Position numbers and translations under genes: made by a program. The notes beneath the pieces were generated by a model. That model searched no databases. It was not told where the DNA came from and saw only the letters and a list, made by a program, of their open reading frames with translations. 64,000 nt of DNA from Siphonodentalium dalli (taxonomy: Eukaryota; Mollusca; Scaphopoda; Gadilida; Siphonodentaliidae). Positions 46,066 to 56,704 of the stretch are shown one piece after another (position 1 is the stretch's first letter; each line of letters opens with the position of its first letter). The stretch is from the NCBI GenBank assembly GCA_032622095.1, contig CP136062.1:38748918-38812917 (forward strand). Reading direction: 5' to 3'.

Positions 46066-46640
46066 ATACGGAACAAGTCTTGCGACTTTTCGTCCAATAA
46101 CATAACATGCAATGTTTGTTTACAAATATATGTATCGTCATTCGATATTTACTTGTGCGTAACTTGAACATATTACTAACTAATTCTTGTAAGAATGAGT
46201 CCATGTATATTTTGAATTGGTCGCGTGTTTGGGCCTCAACAGCGAAGTCTGGCAGAGAGTTCCAGCTATATACCACCCTCTGTGTGAAGATATATTTTCC
46301 TATGGCCTTGTTAACAATTGGCATCTGTAGCTTGTTATGATGTCCTCTTGTTCTTCATAATGAATGTCTTTCTAAAAGGTCACAGGCATTGATATTGTAA
46401 TGACCATTCACCAGTGTATATACCTCGATTAGATCCTCTCTAAATCTTCGATAATTTAAAAACATCAGATTGAGTCTTCATTCGGTCTCGGTAGCATATA
46501 ATTTTGATTTGACGAACTAGTTTCGTTGCTTTTCTTTGTATTTCTCTAACACAATGGTTTGATATTTGTGATGTGGGCTCCATGCAGAGTTACAGTGTTC
46601 GATGATAGGTCTCACCATGCTTATGTAGAGCGATTATAAA
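46066..46640 (-). pseudogene. CR1/L2-like LINE 3' remnant
   Basis: Read on the minus strand with frameshifts and stops. It shows the conserved C-terminal region of CR1/L2-type LINE polymerases: SMVRPIIEHC...WSPH, then RREDLIEVYTLVNG-like residues, and FTQRVVYSWNSLPDFAVEA...QFK (46200-46290). The last part is open (46061-46324). The RT catalytic core is not present. The element is 5'-truncated and decayed. Confidence 0.75.
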
Positions 46641-47477
46641 TTGTCGATGTCCAAGTTCGTGAAAGTTCTATATTGACTATGCCGATGATTTGAGAAGCTT
46701 TATTGTTTTAGGATATTGTAGGAAGGCTAACCTGGCCGTGTCAAATTGAGCTATGGCGATGGAATATCTCGCAGGACAACACATTTCGGGTTTTCGTGGG
46801 GTGTGTATTCGCTGGATGTCTTATAGTTGCAGTATGTAACTATTATGGCCGCGTTAATTGCGTTCGATGTTTAGGTATGAATAATGGCTGGGCCATACAC
46901 ACTTGAAGATTTTATGGCGGGAACACAATTTTTGATCCGTATTTAGAAGCTTTCTGGTTTGTTGATTGAGAAACCTGCAGTAATAAGCCGTAGTTTTTTG
47001 TAATAATTTGAAGGATTAGTTGTTTTAACGGAATTCTGAGGCGGTGCATTCAGGTAACCAATATATTTTATATTATAATTTATATTTATGGCTAATAATA
47101 TGATCTTGAGGGCGTTACCATTTCTGACTATGGTTTTCTTGTGGCAGTGTGGTGGGGGAAAGCAGAGCGCTGTTCGTGCCCCTGTGGCCTCTGGCAATTG
47201 AAGCTGCTTCGAAGCGCCAGTGCGATTTGTCTGTTGTGAGGTGCGTGTGCCTAACAATGGGCGCTTTAAAGAGGGAACAGTCCGCGTTGTCTCGGACTTA
47301 TCCATTCACATTCAACGGCGATAGGAACATTATAATCACGTTGTTGGGCGTAACTAACCGGCTATTATGTCTAATCGCGGCCATCGCACGGATTGTGCGT
47401 CGTGGTCAAACACGTTCAATGGCACATTTTCATTTGATTGCATTATGTGGGATCAATTGTGCTCTAAGTCGGTCACA
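46641..47477. other. No recognisable gene
   Basis: Opposing ORFs at 46943-47305 and 47149-47505 lack recognisable motifs. They could be repeat-derived. Confidence 0.4.
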
Positions 47478-47555
47478 GCACGCGAATAGTTCTTTACCAG
47501 AATAAATCTCTTGTCTTCGACTCGATTTAATCTGGTAAAGAACTATTCGCGTGCT
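47478..47555. repeat. 31-bp-arm hairpin upstream of candidate exon
   Basis: AGCACGCGAATAGTTCTTTA, continuing to CCAGA, pairs almost perfectly with the inverse at 47527-47555, around an ~18-base loop. Confidence 0.85.
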
Positions 47556-47584
47556 CTAACTATTACGGATAATCTCGATTTAGC

Positions 47585-47723
47585 CCCGCCCCGCAATCAG
47601 AAGGAGGATCGAGCGCATGTGGAATTTCAAATTCTCGGTGATTGGTGAACCATCATTTTGACACGACGCGGTCTCTTCGTTTACCCAGTCGAACGCGGAC
47701 GACCCACCAGTGACACACCCGGT
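47585..47723 (+). promoter_or_regulatory. Candidate promoter / 5' UTR
   Basis: A GC-box-like CCCCGCCCCGC at 47586 and an inverted CCAAT box (ATTGG) near 47641 stand out, with several CpGs in otherwise CpG-poor surroundings. They precede the candidate first exon. No TATA box is evident. Confidence 0.3.
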
Positions 47724-47766
47724 ATGGCGTTCAGAGTAATACTGTTTACGTCCACAGTTCTAACCG
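47724..47766 (+). CDS. Candidate signal-peptide first exon
   Basis: ATG at 47724 opens MAFRVILFTSTVLT, a short hydrophobic stretch like a signal peptide. It ends one base into a Gly codon at a strong GGTAAGT donor (phase 1, usual for signal-peptide exons of secreted or cell-surface proteins). No downstream exon is recognised; the following 3.7 kb is repeat. It could equally be chance. Confidence 0.3.
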
Positions 47767-48202
47767 GTAAGTATGGGTAAGGACACAGGTACATGTAACA
47801 AATATTTGATTACTCAAGAGGGAGGTCAAGTGATCAATTTTTAATGGGGATTTCCATGCAAATCTGAGGAGCAAAAGTTACAGAGTTGCACATACTTCTG
47901 AGTGTGACTTGATGTGGTATTGAAAATAACATGGACTGGAACATTGTGTATTTATCTGGCGGGTACGCTTGGAACTTGTTCCATTATAATCACACTGAGA
48001 TCCGCGAACTCGAACAACGGTTGAAAACTCGAACAACCGTTAACATTGACGGACGGAAAGTGTAATTTTTATGATATATACCCATGCAATGTGCCATAAT
48101 TCAAATATTTTCCGAGTTCATTGTGTGTGTATATAATTGTTCTATTGCATGATCGTCAAATCTCCAGTGTTTAATCAAATTTGTTTGTATATATATGGGC
48201 TG

Positions 48203-49171
48203 TTAAGGGCTTTGTGGACCCAATTTTTTCAAATAAAGTCCAAATAAAGAATTCTGTTCATGTATATTAGTAATAATAGAAACCATGCCCATTGATGAAA
48301 CATTTTGAGAGTATACTTCATGGTGGATTATGTTAAAAATACAAAATGTGAACTTTATTGAGATTTGAAAAAATAAAATTTACAGGCAATGGTCCAAGAA
48401 AAACAAAGTCCATATCTAAGAATCAAATATGGGAGTATGTACTGACCACTGTGATGAATGATGTAATACAAAACAATATTATATTTCTTGAGTGTTCTTT
48501 GATAAAATTACTTTGAACCGGTTGTTGACAAATGATATACTATCTTCATAATATGGTTGACTGAGTGGCAGCAGTTCATGGGTCAACCTTTCATGGCTGA
48601 TGTCCAGTCTAGTGTGAATGGCTTTTACCAGTTTCAACTTCCACATGAGTGATTACCCTGAGTGAGTGGTGACCTACTTACTAGAATTAGTGTGGTGATC
48701 TGGTAGGGGTTTGGTTGAGGATTAGCATTATATTGTCAACATAGTCCAGAGCAGTTACAATGGTCAGCTGTTAACCAGTGCCTGCTACCACCCACATAGC
48801 CAATGTTTAAGCAAGTATATATCATTTGTCAACAACCGGTTCAAAGTAATTTTATAAAAAAACAGTCAATTTTTTTTATTTCTTTGTGTATTACATCATT
48901 CATCACAGTGGTCAGTACATACTCCCATATTTGATTCTCAGATATGGACTTTGTTTTTCTTGGGCCATTGCCTGTAAATGTTATTTTTTTAAATCTCAAT
49001 AAAGTTCACATTTTGTATTTCTAACATAATCCACCATGAAGTATACTCTCAAAATGTTGCATCAATGGGCATGGTTACTATTATTACTAAAATACATGAA
49101 CATAATCCTTTATTTGGACTCTATAACATTTTTAGGAAATTTTGGAAAAATTGAGTCCACAAAGCCCTTAA
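48203..49171. mobile_element. Foldback element F2, full copy
   Basis: TTAAGGGCTTTGTGGACCC and its inverse bound a 969-bp element. The arms of about 350 bp are highly similar (GAAAAACAAAGTCCATATCT, AAATGTGAACTTTATTGAG). The ~280-bp loop is unpaired. Other copies: 35142-35875 (truncated), 49171-49430 (half) and 52908-54173 (diverged and interrupted). Confidence 0.85.
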
Positions 49172-49430
49172 GGACTTTGCTAACCCAATTTTCCCCAAAT
49201 TTGATGGAGTCACAATAAAGGTTTATGTTCACTTTTATTAGTAATGAACCCATGAATGCAACATTTTAAAGAGTATAATTTATGGTGAAATATGTTAGAA
49301 ATACTAAATGTGAAATTTATAGAGGTTTTTTAAATCAATTTTTTCGAAACCAAGATCTATAAACAAAGTCCATATCAAAGAAATAAAATATGGCAATGTG
49401 TACTGAATATTGCGAAGTAAATTCTGACGA
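49171..49430 (+). mobile_element. F2 half copy abutting the full copy
   Basis: Starts AAGGACTTTGCTAACCC directly at the end of the full copy and follows the left arm to about 49430. It is more diverged. Confidence 0.7.
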
Positions 49431-50104
49431 AATTTGATGGATAAATGGCCCATGTTAGTTGAAACCCCATCTATAACATATTGCATGCATTATAGTATGC
49501 CATCAACCGACTATTGTGGTTATATAGCACATAGTTTTATTTCCCCAAATGAACAACCATATACAAATTGTGATATTTTGAGGCAGTATTCTGCATCCTT
49601 TCTTTAGCATAAACATGTGTAGAATGAAACCCACGAATAGAATCGTATAAATTGTTACAAGCTCAATGTGATTATACTAGGTACCACACTATTATATATG
49701 GACAAAAAGCAGGTATATGCACACTTTATATAGCTTAGCACTCTTATACCATAGCGCGGATACAGCGCGGAACGGAGGCGCCTGTCTTATTTATTAAGCT
49801 GCATTCACGTACATGTACATGCGTTTAACACATGCGTTTAAGCTATGCATGTTGCGTACACCTTTCACATAAGTGCGTTGAACTATCCGTTAGCTTTGCG
49901 CATAACGCAAGCGTTTCACACCCATGCAAAGCATTTAGCTCCATTCGCTTGTTCAAAATGGATTCATTTAGAGTCAATATCCCGAGCAACTGTTGTGGAC
50001 CGAGAATACTTGGTCTAATTATATTGTAGAATAATCTAGTCTAATATGACAAAAGACACTTTAAAACGGCATCAACAGTTTTCTGTAACATTGTAGTTTA
50101 CCCT
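49431..50104. other. No recognised gene
   Basis: Within the large inverted-repeat element. Near 49800-49930, GCGTTTAACACATGCGTTTAA-like words recur loosely. Confidence 0.4.
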
Positions 50105-50515
50105 AGTACGTACTTTCCATGGTACCACGGTAGTACAATGGTAGTTATCACTTTGCCGTGGTAATACCATGCGGGGTAGTATACCATACTACAATGCATG
50201 GTAGTACCAACTGTAACCAAAAGCATGGTGGAGTACTTTAGTACAATGCCATGGTATAGTACATGGTATATATAAATTTAACGTGGCTGTACCATGGTAG
50301 AATACCGTGGTAGTACTATACTGACATGGTAGTACAAAAATGCCATTGTAGTATCATGATAAGTAGGCCCCTACCCTAGTAGAGTTCCAATGCATCATGG
50401 CAGGACCATGGGAAATATAACTTATCGTACCATGTTAGTACGACACTACAATGGTAGTACCACGGTATAGTACCATGATAGTACCACGGTAGTACCATTG
50501 TAGAAACATGGTATT
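50105..50515. repeat. Degenerate array of CATGGTAGTACCATGG dyads
   Basis: Dozens of CCATGGTA, GGTAGTACCA and TACCACGGTAG words occur in both orientations. Because GTAC and CATG are self-complementary, the whole ~400 bp can fold into many alternative hairpins. No fixed period is apparent. Confidence 0.8.
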
Positions 50516-50905
50516 ACGATTGTGCTTTTATATGGGAGTCTTGATCTCGTCACATATATTTGTGCATTTCTGGGCATCGCGCAATGCGTTCACACACCAA
50601 TTTACTGATTGTTTAGTAAAGGTGTCCACTAAAATTAACGGACGTCTTTTTATGCAGTTATGTGAAAGGCCCAGTGCCGACTCTCTTTTTAAAACCAATG
50701 CGCCTTTCTAATATTGAAAACCGGTGTGCGTGTTATTAAACATGTTTGCTTAACCTAAGTGCGTGTTGTTCGAAATTCGTTGTACGAGTTCTTGCAGAAA
50801 TAATACTGGATTTCAAAATGCATACCGTATACATGCCTTTCATCTTGTTATAACATATGGGTTCAACATATAAAATAAGTATGCTGAGATGCTAGCCTAT
50901 TTGGA

Positions 50906-51113
50906 GACAAATCACATACATTCAGAGAACAGCCGACAGGGTCTCACCTAACGATTGAAATCGTAAATTTGGAAATTATTCAAGAAATAAGGTAAATAAA
51001 TTTCTTTTGTGACAAATCACATACATTCAGAGAACAGCCGACAGGGTCTCGCGTAACGATTGAAATCGTAAATTTGGAAATTATTCAAGAAATAAGGTAA
51101 ATAAATTAATACA
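50906..51113 (+). repeat. 105-bp tandem duplication, nearly identical
   Basis: GACAAATCACATACATTCAG to AAGGTAAATAAATT occurs at 50906 and again at 51011. Only about two bases differ (CACC versus CGCG). Confidence 0.9.
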
Positions 51114-51739
51114 TTGTTTCGGCAATGGATTACTTCTTCCCATTAATGGTTCATACTCACACCTGTTTTATTTAATCTGATATGGATAATATAATTGTTT
51201 TGTTTCATACTCATTTTGTGCAGTAGCTTCGACGTGAAAATAAAAAATGACCGTTGTACTTAGTTTGCGTAACCGTAGATCGAGTTCACGGATCTCCAGT
51301 GTGATAATGTTGGTGTATTTATTTTTGAATTTTATAATGATTTTTCAAATGTAGGTCAAGTGATGTAATTCCAGAAAAAAAAATCAAATATATATTTATA
51401 ATTTACCAAGCGGACCCGCCAGATAAATACCTGTTGTTTCCAATACCATATCAAGTCACACTCAAACGTATGTGCAACTCTTAACTTTTGCTCCGCAGAT
51501 TTTCATGGAAATCCCCATTCAAAATTGTTCACTTGACCTCCCTCTTAATATAAAAAGAAAGGTATTGTCAGCCTCTCACATCTATGTTAAAATCCATTGC
51601 TGTCTCTTAATAATTTCTTAAATGTTACATACAATGAAGACGGTGTTCTGATAAAATCAAGGTGTTTTGCCAGATCCAGAGAAATTCTTTATTGAAAATC
51701 TCTATTTTGGCTGGATTTATGCAAAACGTGCATCTCCCC

Positions 51740-52191
51740 TTAACCCTTTACCCAACAAAACGGCCAAAAACGCCCAAATAAAGCTTAAACAACCTAAAAT
51801 ATCTTGTGTCTGTCTCAATAGAACCATACAAATATGGATATCATTGGAACCGGTTCAGTGACCACATTGTGATGGTTACAGTTATGCCCTGTGCCAATGC
51901 ATTCTCTTATATATGCGAGTCGACCATAGGTCGCCTCACATATATAAGAGAATGCATTGGCCTAAAACAATCTTTTTTTACCATTTTTTCTTACATTCTT
52001 TAACAATTTTATAATTTTTTCTTACATTTTTTAACAATTTTTATAATATTTTTCTACATTCTTTGACAATTTTATCATTTTTAACATGTGTTAAGCCAAT
52101 GCATTCTCTTATATATGCGAGGCGACCTATGGTCGAATCGCATATAATAGAATGCACTGGCACAGGGCCGTTATGTTGCTTAAATGGTTAA
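51740..52191. mobile_element. TTAA-flanked MITE with twin palindromes, copy 3 (inverse)
   Basis: The left end TTAACCCTTTACCCAACA is followed by the long tail, so the orientation is reversed. The right end is diverged (inverse TTAACCATTTAAGCAACA). Modules lie at 51893-51961 and 52095-52161. Confidence 0.85.
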
Positions 52192-52672
52192 GATCTCTGT
52201 GGAACATCACGCTCTCGCTGTAGGGGGTATAAAATGATTCTCAGAAATGACGCAGAATAAGCCTCCACGAAAGTAAACACATTACATATGCTTTTTCTTG
52301 CAATTTCGTGATCAACTGGTGTCAATCTAGCTGGGTAAACATGATTGGAGTGACCTGCATGCTTCAATTCATTGAATTTGACCAAAACGTTAACACTGTC
52401 GCCTATGGGAAACCATTTAGTTCAGTGATTCCTATAAGAAAAATTTGAATTTTACCAAATTTCACGTTTCGCCATGTTAAGTTGTTAATTTCATATTTTT
52501 TTATATTCAAATGATAATGGCGACATGTTCGACAGATTTAAAGAACACAAAAACAGTAGATAGTAAAGAAAGTGATAAATCTGGGAGTTTTGTATGGGCA
52601 GTAGGTACCATAAGAGGGGTCTGGGATCTAAGAAAGGGCAAAGGTTAGCAGCACGCCAATTTTTTACCCTGT
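52192..52672. other. No recognised gene or repeat
   Basis: Ordinary sequence between two palindrome-bearing elements. Confidence 0.5.
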
Positions 52673-52741
52673 GCCAATGCATTCTCTGATATATGCGAGT
52701 CGACCATAGGTCGCCTCGCATATATAAGAGAATGCATTGGC
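52673..52741. repeat. Solitary palindromic module
   Basis: One complete module bounded by CCCTGT on the left and CTAAG on the right. No second module or outer TIR is visible nearby. It shows that the module exists outside the paired arrangement. Confidence 0.85.
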
Positions 52742-52907
52742 CTAAGAATGTTTTATCATTTTTTTATTATACATTTTTCAGAAAATCCTCATGTCGTGAT
52801 CATGTTTATCAACTTGGGGGGGGGCTTAGAATGAAAATAGGTACAAAAAAGGGGAACATCGCCGAGCATGCATACATTTTTAGCTCCTTTTAAAGGTTTT
52901 GAATTGT

Positions 52908-54173
52908 CAAGGGCTTTGCTAACCCATTTTCAACCCAAATTTGTAGGAGTGAAAATAAAGGATTCTTTTCAATTTTATTAGTAATCACAGCAACCAAACC
53001 CATAGATGCAACATTTTAACAGTTTAAGTCATGATGGATTATCTCAGAATTGCAAAATGTGAACTTTATAGAGGTTTTAAAAAATATTTGTTTAAGCCCA
53101 AATCCAACAAACACAAAATCAATTTCTAAGAAAAAAATATGGAAATGTGTACTAAATACTGTGAAGAACGATGAACAATAAAGTTATATTAATATTTACC
53201 AAGTGTTCTTTGACAAACTTAATTAAAACCAGCTGTTTACAAATGATAGATTCACTTCCCAAACTTGGCTGACTGGGGAGCTGGAAGTAGTTGGTTAATT
53301 ATTGACAGTGGTGAATTGATAATATAACTTATTAACCCTTTACCCACACAGAAGGGCCCTGTGCCAATGCATTCTCTTATATATGCGAGTCGACCATAGG
53401 TCGCCTCGCATATATAAGAGAATTCGTTGGCTTAACACATTAAAAATTATAAAATTGTTAAAGAATGTAAGAAAAAATGGTAAAAAGTGTTAAAAAAAGA
53501 TTTTTTGTTTAGGCCAATGCATTCTCTTATATATGCGAGGCGACCTATGGTCGACTCGCATATATAAGAGAATGCATTGGCACAGGGCATAACTATAACC
53601 ATCACAATGTGGTCAATGAGCCGATTCCAATGATATCCATATTTGTATGGTTTTATTGAGACAGACCCAATATATTTTAGGCTGTTGAAGCTTTATTTGG
53701 CCGGTTTGTTGGGTAAAGGGTTAAGCTTCATTTTTTCACACCACCCTGTAGCCACTAAATAGGTCACCAATCATGGAATAATCCCTTACAGTCCAGTGGC
53801 CACACATGCTGATAACAATCCCAGCGACACTGGACACAAGGTGACCCGTAATACACCCATCAAGCGTCACCTTCTGGACAGCATTACTGAGAAATAAATC
53901 TACCATTTGTAAATAAGTGGTTCTGAGTAAATTGTTCAAAGATCATTTGGTAAATATGAATATATTTTTATTGTTCATCATTCTTCAGTGTTCAGTACAC
54001 ATTCCCATATTATTTTCTTAGATATGGACTTCACATATAGTCTTTCCAACACAATACATCGTGGTATTCTACATCAATGGGTTTGGTTACTGTGATTTTG
54101 TAATAAAAGTGAACATAATCGTTTATTTTGACTCCATCAAAATTTTGGGAAATTGGGGTAGCAATGTCCTTAA
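52908..54173. mobile_element. F2 diverged copy interrupted by a TTAA MITE
   Basis: The left arm starts AAGGGCTTTGCTAACCC and the right arm ends with its inverse (GTCCTTAA). The loop contains the complete TTAA MITE at 53332-53724. Without it the element is about 870 bp. Confidence 0.8.
53332..53724. mobile_element. TTAA-flanked MITE with twin palindromes, copy 4
   Basis: TTAACCCTTTACCCACACA at the left and the inverse of TTAACCCTTTACCCAACA at the right; 393 bp. Modules lie at 53363-53431 and 53513-53581. It is very similar to copy 1 and lies inside F2. Confidence 0.88.
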
Positions 54174-54256
54174 AAGGGGATAATGATCTAGTTTGTTTTC
54201 ATTTGATATGAATGATCTTCAACTCGTCATGTTGGATAAGATTTCATGAAACTCGT

Positions 54257-54310
54257 TTGATAAGTTTGATTCACAACTCGTCTACGAATCGTTGTGAATC
54301 AAATTTATCC
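54257..54310. repeat. Hairpin with GATTCACAACTCGT arms
   Basis: TTGATAAGTTTGATTCACAA, continuing to CTCGT, pairs with the inverse ending AATCAAATTTATCC. Confidence 0.7.
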
Positions 54311-54319
54311 AACACTGCA

Positions 54320-54700
54320 TGAAAACTGGAATTTATTCATTGCATAAATTCCGGATAAATGTGCATAAATCTGGATAAATCAGAAATTTATTCACTGAAT
54401 AAATGTGCATAAATCCGGAAATTTATGCACATTTATTCACAATTTATTCATGAATAAAGGCCGACATTTATACACAATTTATTCACTGAATAAACCCACG
54501 TTTATTCAGCAGAATAAACTCGGCATTTATTCGTACGTGTATGCACATTTATTATCGACCTGTTTATGCATAAATGCGAAATTTATTCACTGAATAAGCT
54601 GCATAAATATATAGGGCTACATTTATTCTGGTTATATACTCCAGTGTATGCACATTTATACCCCGTATAAATTATTTGGATTTGAACATATATATCCATA
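54320..54700. repeat. Array of ATTTATTCACTGAATAAA dyads
   Basis: AATTTATTCACTGAATAAA, GCATAAAT and GCACATTTAT words recur in both orientations about every 20-30 bp over 380 bp. The core TTTATTCA...TGAATAAA is a natural palindrome. No coding content. Confidence 0.8.
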
Positions 54701-54753
54701 TATATTTGTGAAATCTACTTTATGGTGACATTTGGCTTATAACCAGCATATAA

Positions 54754-54801
54754 GGCGACACGGATGTGTATATCCAACTATACATATACACATGTGTCGC
54801 C
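54754..54801. repeat. Hairpin with GGCGACACGGATGTGTATAT arms
   Basis: Pairs with ATATACACATGTGTCGCC at 54784-54801, around a short loop. Confidence 0.7.
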
Positions 54802-55034
54802 CTGATTCTGGTATCTCCATGTGTAGTAATTTGCCAACAAAATGCTGCCCTATTGTTGGTTATACCAGTCACAAATATAATATGAACTACTTGGACATGG
54901 CACTTTGTGTCATAGTTGTATCTTGCCGTCATCAATTTTCGTAGTCTCTGCAATAAAGAATAAAAATTAAATAATTAAGTGATCGCATGGGAAATAAGTA
55001 TAAACGATAAAATATTAAAACTAAAATAAGAATT

Positions 55035-55625
55035 TTTTTTCTACTGAAGAGTGATATCGCCCTTCAAGGAACAAAATTTTACGGGATTCAAAATTGTGTA
55101 ACATCATGGATTTATTGTACATTGAATTTTTATGCGATATGACAAAGCGTGATATCACCCTTTCATCGCCACAATTTTACTCGATTCAAACTTCAAAACG
55201 GGATTACATCATGGACTTACTGTACAATGGATTTATGTGATATGGCAAAGGGTGATATTACCCTTCCATTACCATAATTTTACGCGATTCTAACTTCAAG
55301 ACCGGATTACATGACGGATATATTGTACAATGAATTTATATGTGAACAGGCAAAGGGTGATATCACCCTTCCATGATCACTATTTTACGCGATTCTAACT
55401 TCAAAACGGGATTAGATCACGGATATATTGTAGAATGAATTTATATGTGAACTGGCAAAGGGTGATATCACCCTGCCATGATCACTATTTTGCGCGATTA
55501 AAACTTCAAAACGGGGTTACATCATGGATATATTGTACAATGGATGTATATGTGATGCTAGCAACGGATGATATCACCCTAACATGACCACAATTGCAAT
55601 TTTACGCGATTAAACTGATGCGAAT
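55035..55625 (+). repeat. ~105-bp satellite, about 5.5 units with GGGTGATATCACCC
   Basis: GTGATATCRCCCT landmarks at about 55042, 55148, 55252, 55357, 55462 and 55568 give a period of 104-107 bp. Each unit also has ATTTTACGCGATTCTAACTT and GGATATATTGTACAATG. GGGTGATATCACCC is a perfect 14-bp palindrome in the best units. Confidence 0.9.
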
Positions 55626-55639
55626 TGATGAAAGAATGA

Positions 55640-56534
55640 ATCTGCAACTTAAATTATGAAATAGCTTTATTTCATATTCACATATATGTTAACTTACCCT
55701 TGGTAAAATTTATAATTAGAAAAGGAATTTAAAAACTGAAATGATGTGGAGATCATTTTCTAACCCAAGCATATACCCCCATTGCAGACGATGCCTTAGT
55801 TTAGACAGAACATGCGAAAACAAACGTATTTGTATATACATAATCCATATAAATACTTGCCTCATGCAGCTAATAGTTCGCATTTCTCGTGGAACACGTC
55901 TGCGCTGTAGCAGTGTTGAGAGGAAAAGAAAGCTATCTCAAACGCTGGCTTCTGTTATCTGATACAGTTCTCGCATATGTATGCTTGCTGGCGACATATG
56001 GTAATAATTAAATTATGGGCTCAGAATGAAACCGGCGGCCAGTTGCAGAAATAAGAACAATTAATGCACGACATCTATAAGTTATTCGTTATATGTACAT
56101 CGCCGGGCCAACATTAAGATTCTCGATTTATTTAGTATGATACCTGATTTGGTATAACTGAATGCCTGCATTATGAGAGCGGTGCATTATCTGTAGGGCG
56201 TTTTGTCAGGATACCTGATGTAAAATATATTCAGCCATGGGCCTTTTGTGGGCAAACGTTGTCAGAATGTCATTTGACTCAATGGTGTTAAAATGACATC
56301 AAATGTTTACCACATTGCTATAAATGTTCACTGGCGACATAATAGCTCTACTGACCCCGGCACTGTTCCAAGAAAGGCGAATTTAATATGCATAAATGCA
56401 TTCATACATTCAGGGTCCTAAATTTATGCAACATTTATATTTTATAAATTTCGCTTTTCATGCAGTGCAACTAGTTTCATAAAATCTGATATCCCAACAT
56501 AACGAGTTGGAGATCCTCTATGTATAATATATCA
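55640..56534. other. No recognisable gene or repeat
   Basis: The ORF at 55741-55962 has no identifiable motif. Confidence 0.45.
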
Positions 56535-56704
56535 ATCAAAGACATATTATGGACTTGTTCGGGTGCATGCAACTGTAAGTTAGTACTCAGGCGCTATGCC
56601 AACTGGATGAATGCGTCATTCTACTAACATCACCGAAAATGTCAAGCAAATCGACCTCACGACTCCATGGAAAACATCGTCTCAAATACGTTCAATTGTA
56701 AATA

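Larger units (their letters stand above)
47816..51546. mobile_element. ~3.7-kb inverted-repeat element enclosing other repeats
   Basis: GAGGGAGGTCAAGTGA at 47818 is mirrored at 51530-51546. Similarity of the arms extends about 250 bp inward, through GTGCAACTCT-type and TATCTGGCGGGT segments to the GATCTCCAGTGTGAT segment. Within lie F2 (48203-49171), F2 partial, the GTAGTACCATGG array and a 105-bp duplication. No transposase ORF is visible. Confidence 0.65.

Noticed and set aside
46650-46760. Plus-strand FYIDYADDLR reading resembling an RT catalytic motif
   Set aside because: No other RT motif is in that frame, and the genuine LINE remnant next to it runs on the minus strand. Treated as coincidence.
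47149-47505. 118-codon plus-strand ORF
   Set aside because: No recognisable motif, it overlaps an opposing ORF of similar length, and it ends inside the 47478 hairpin. Not reported as a gene.
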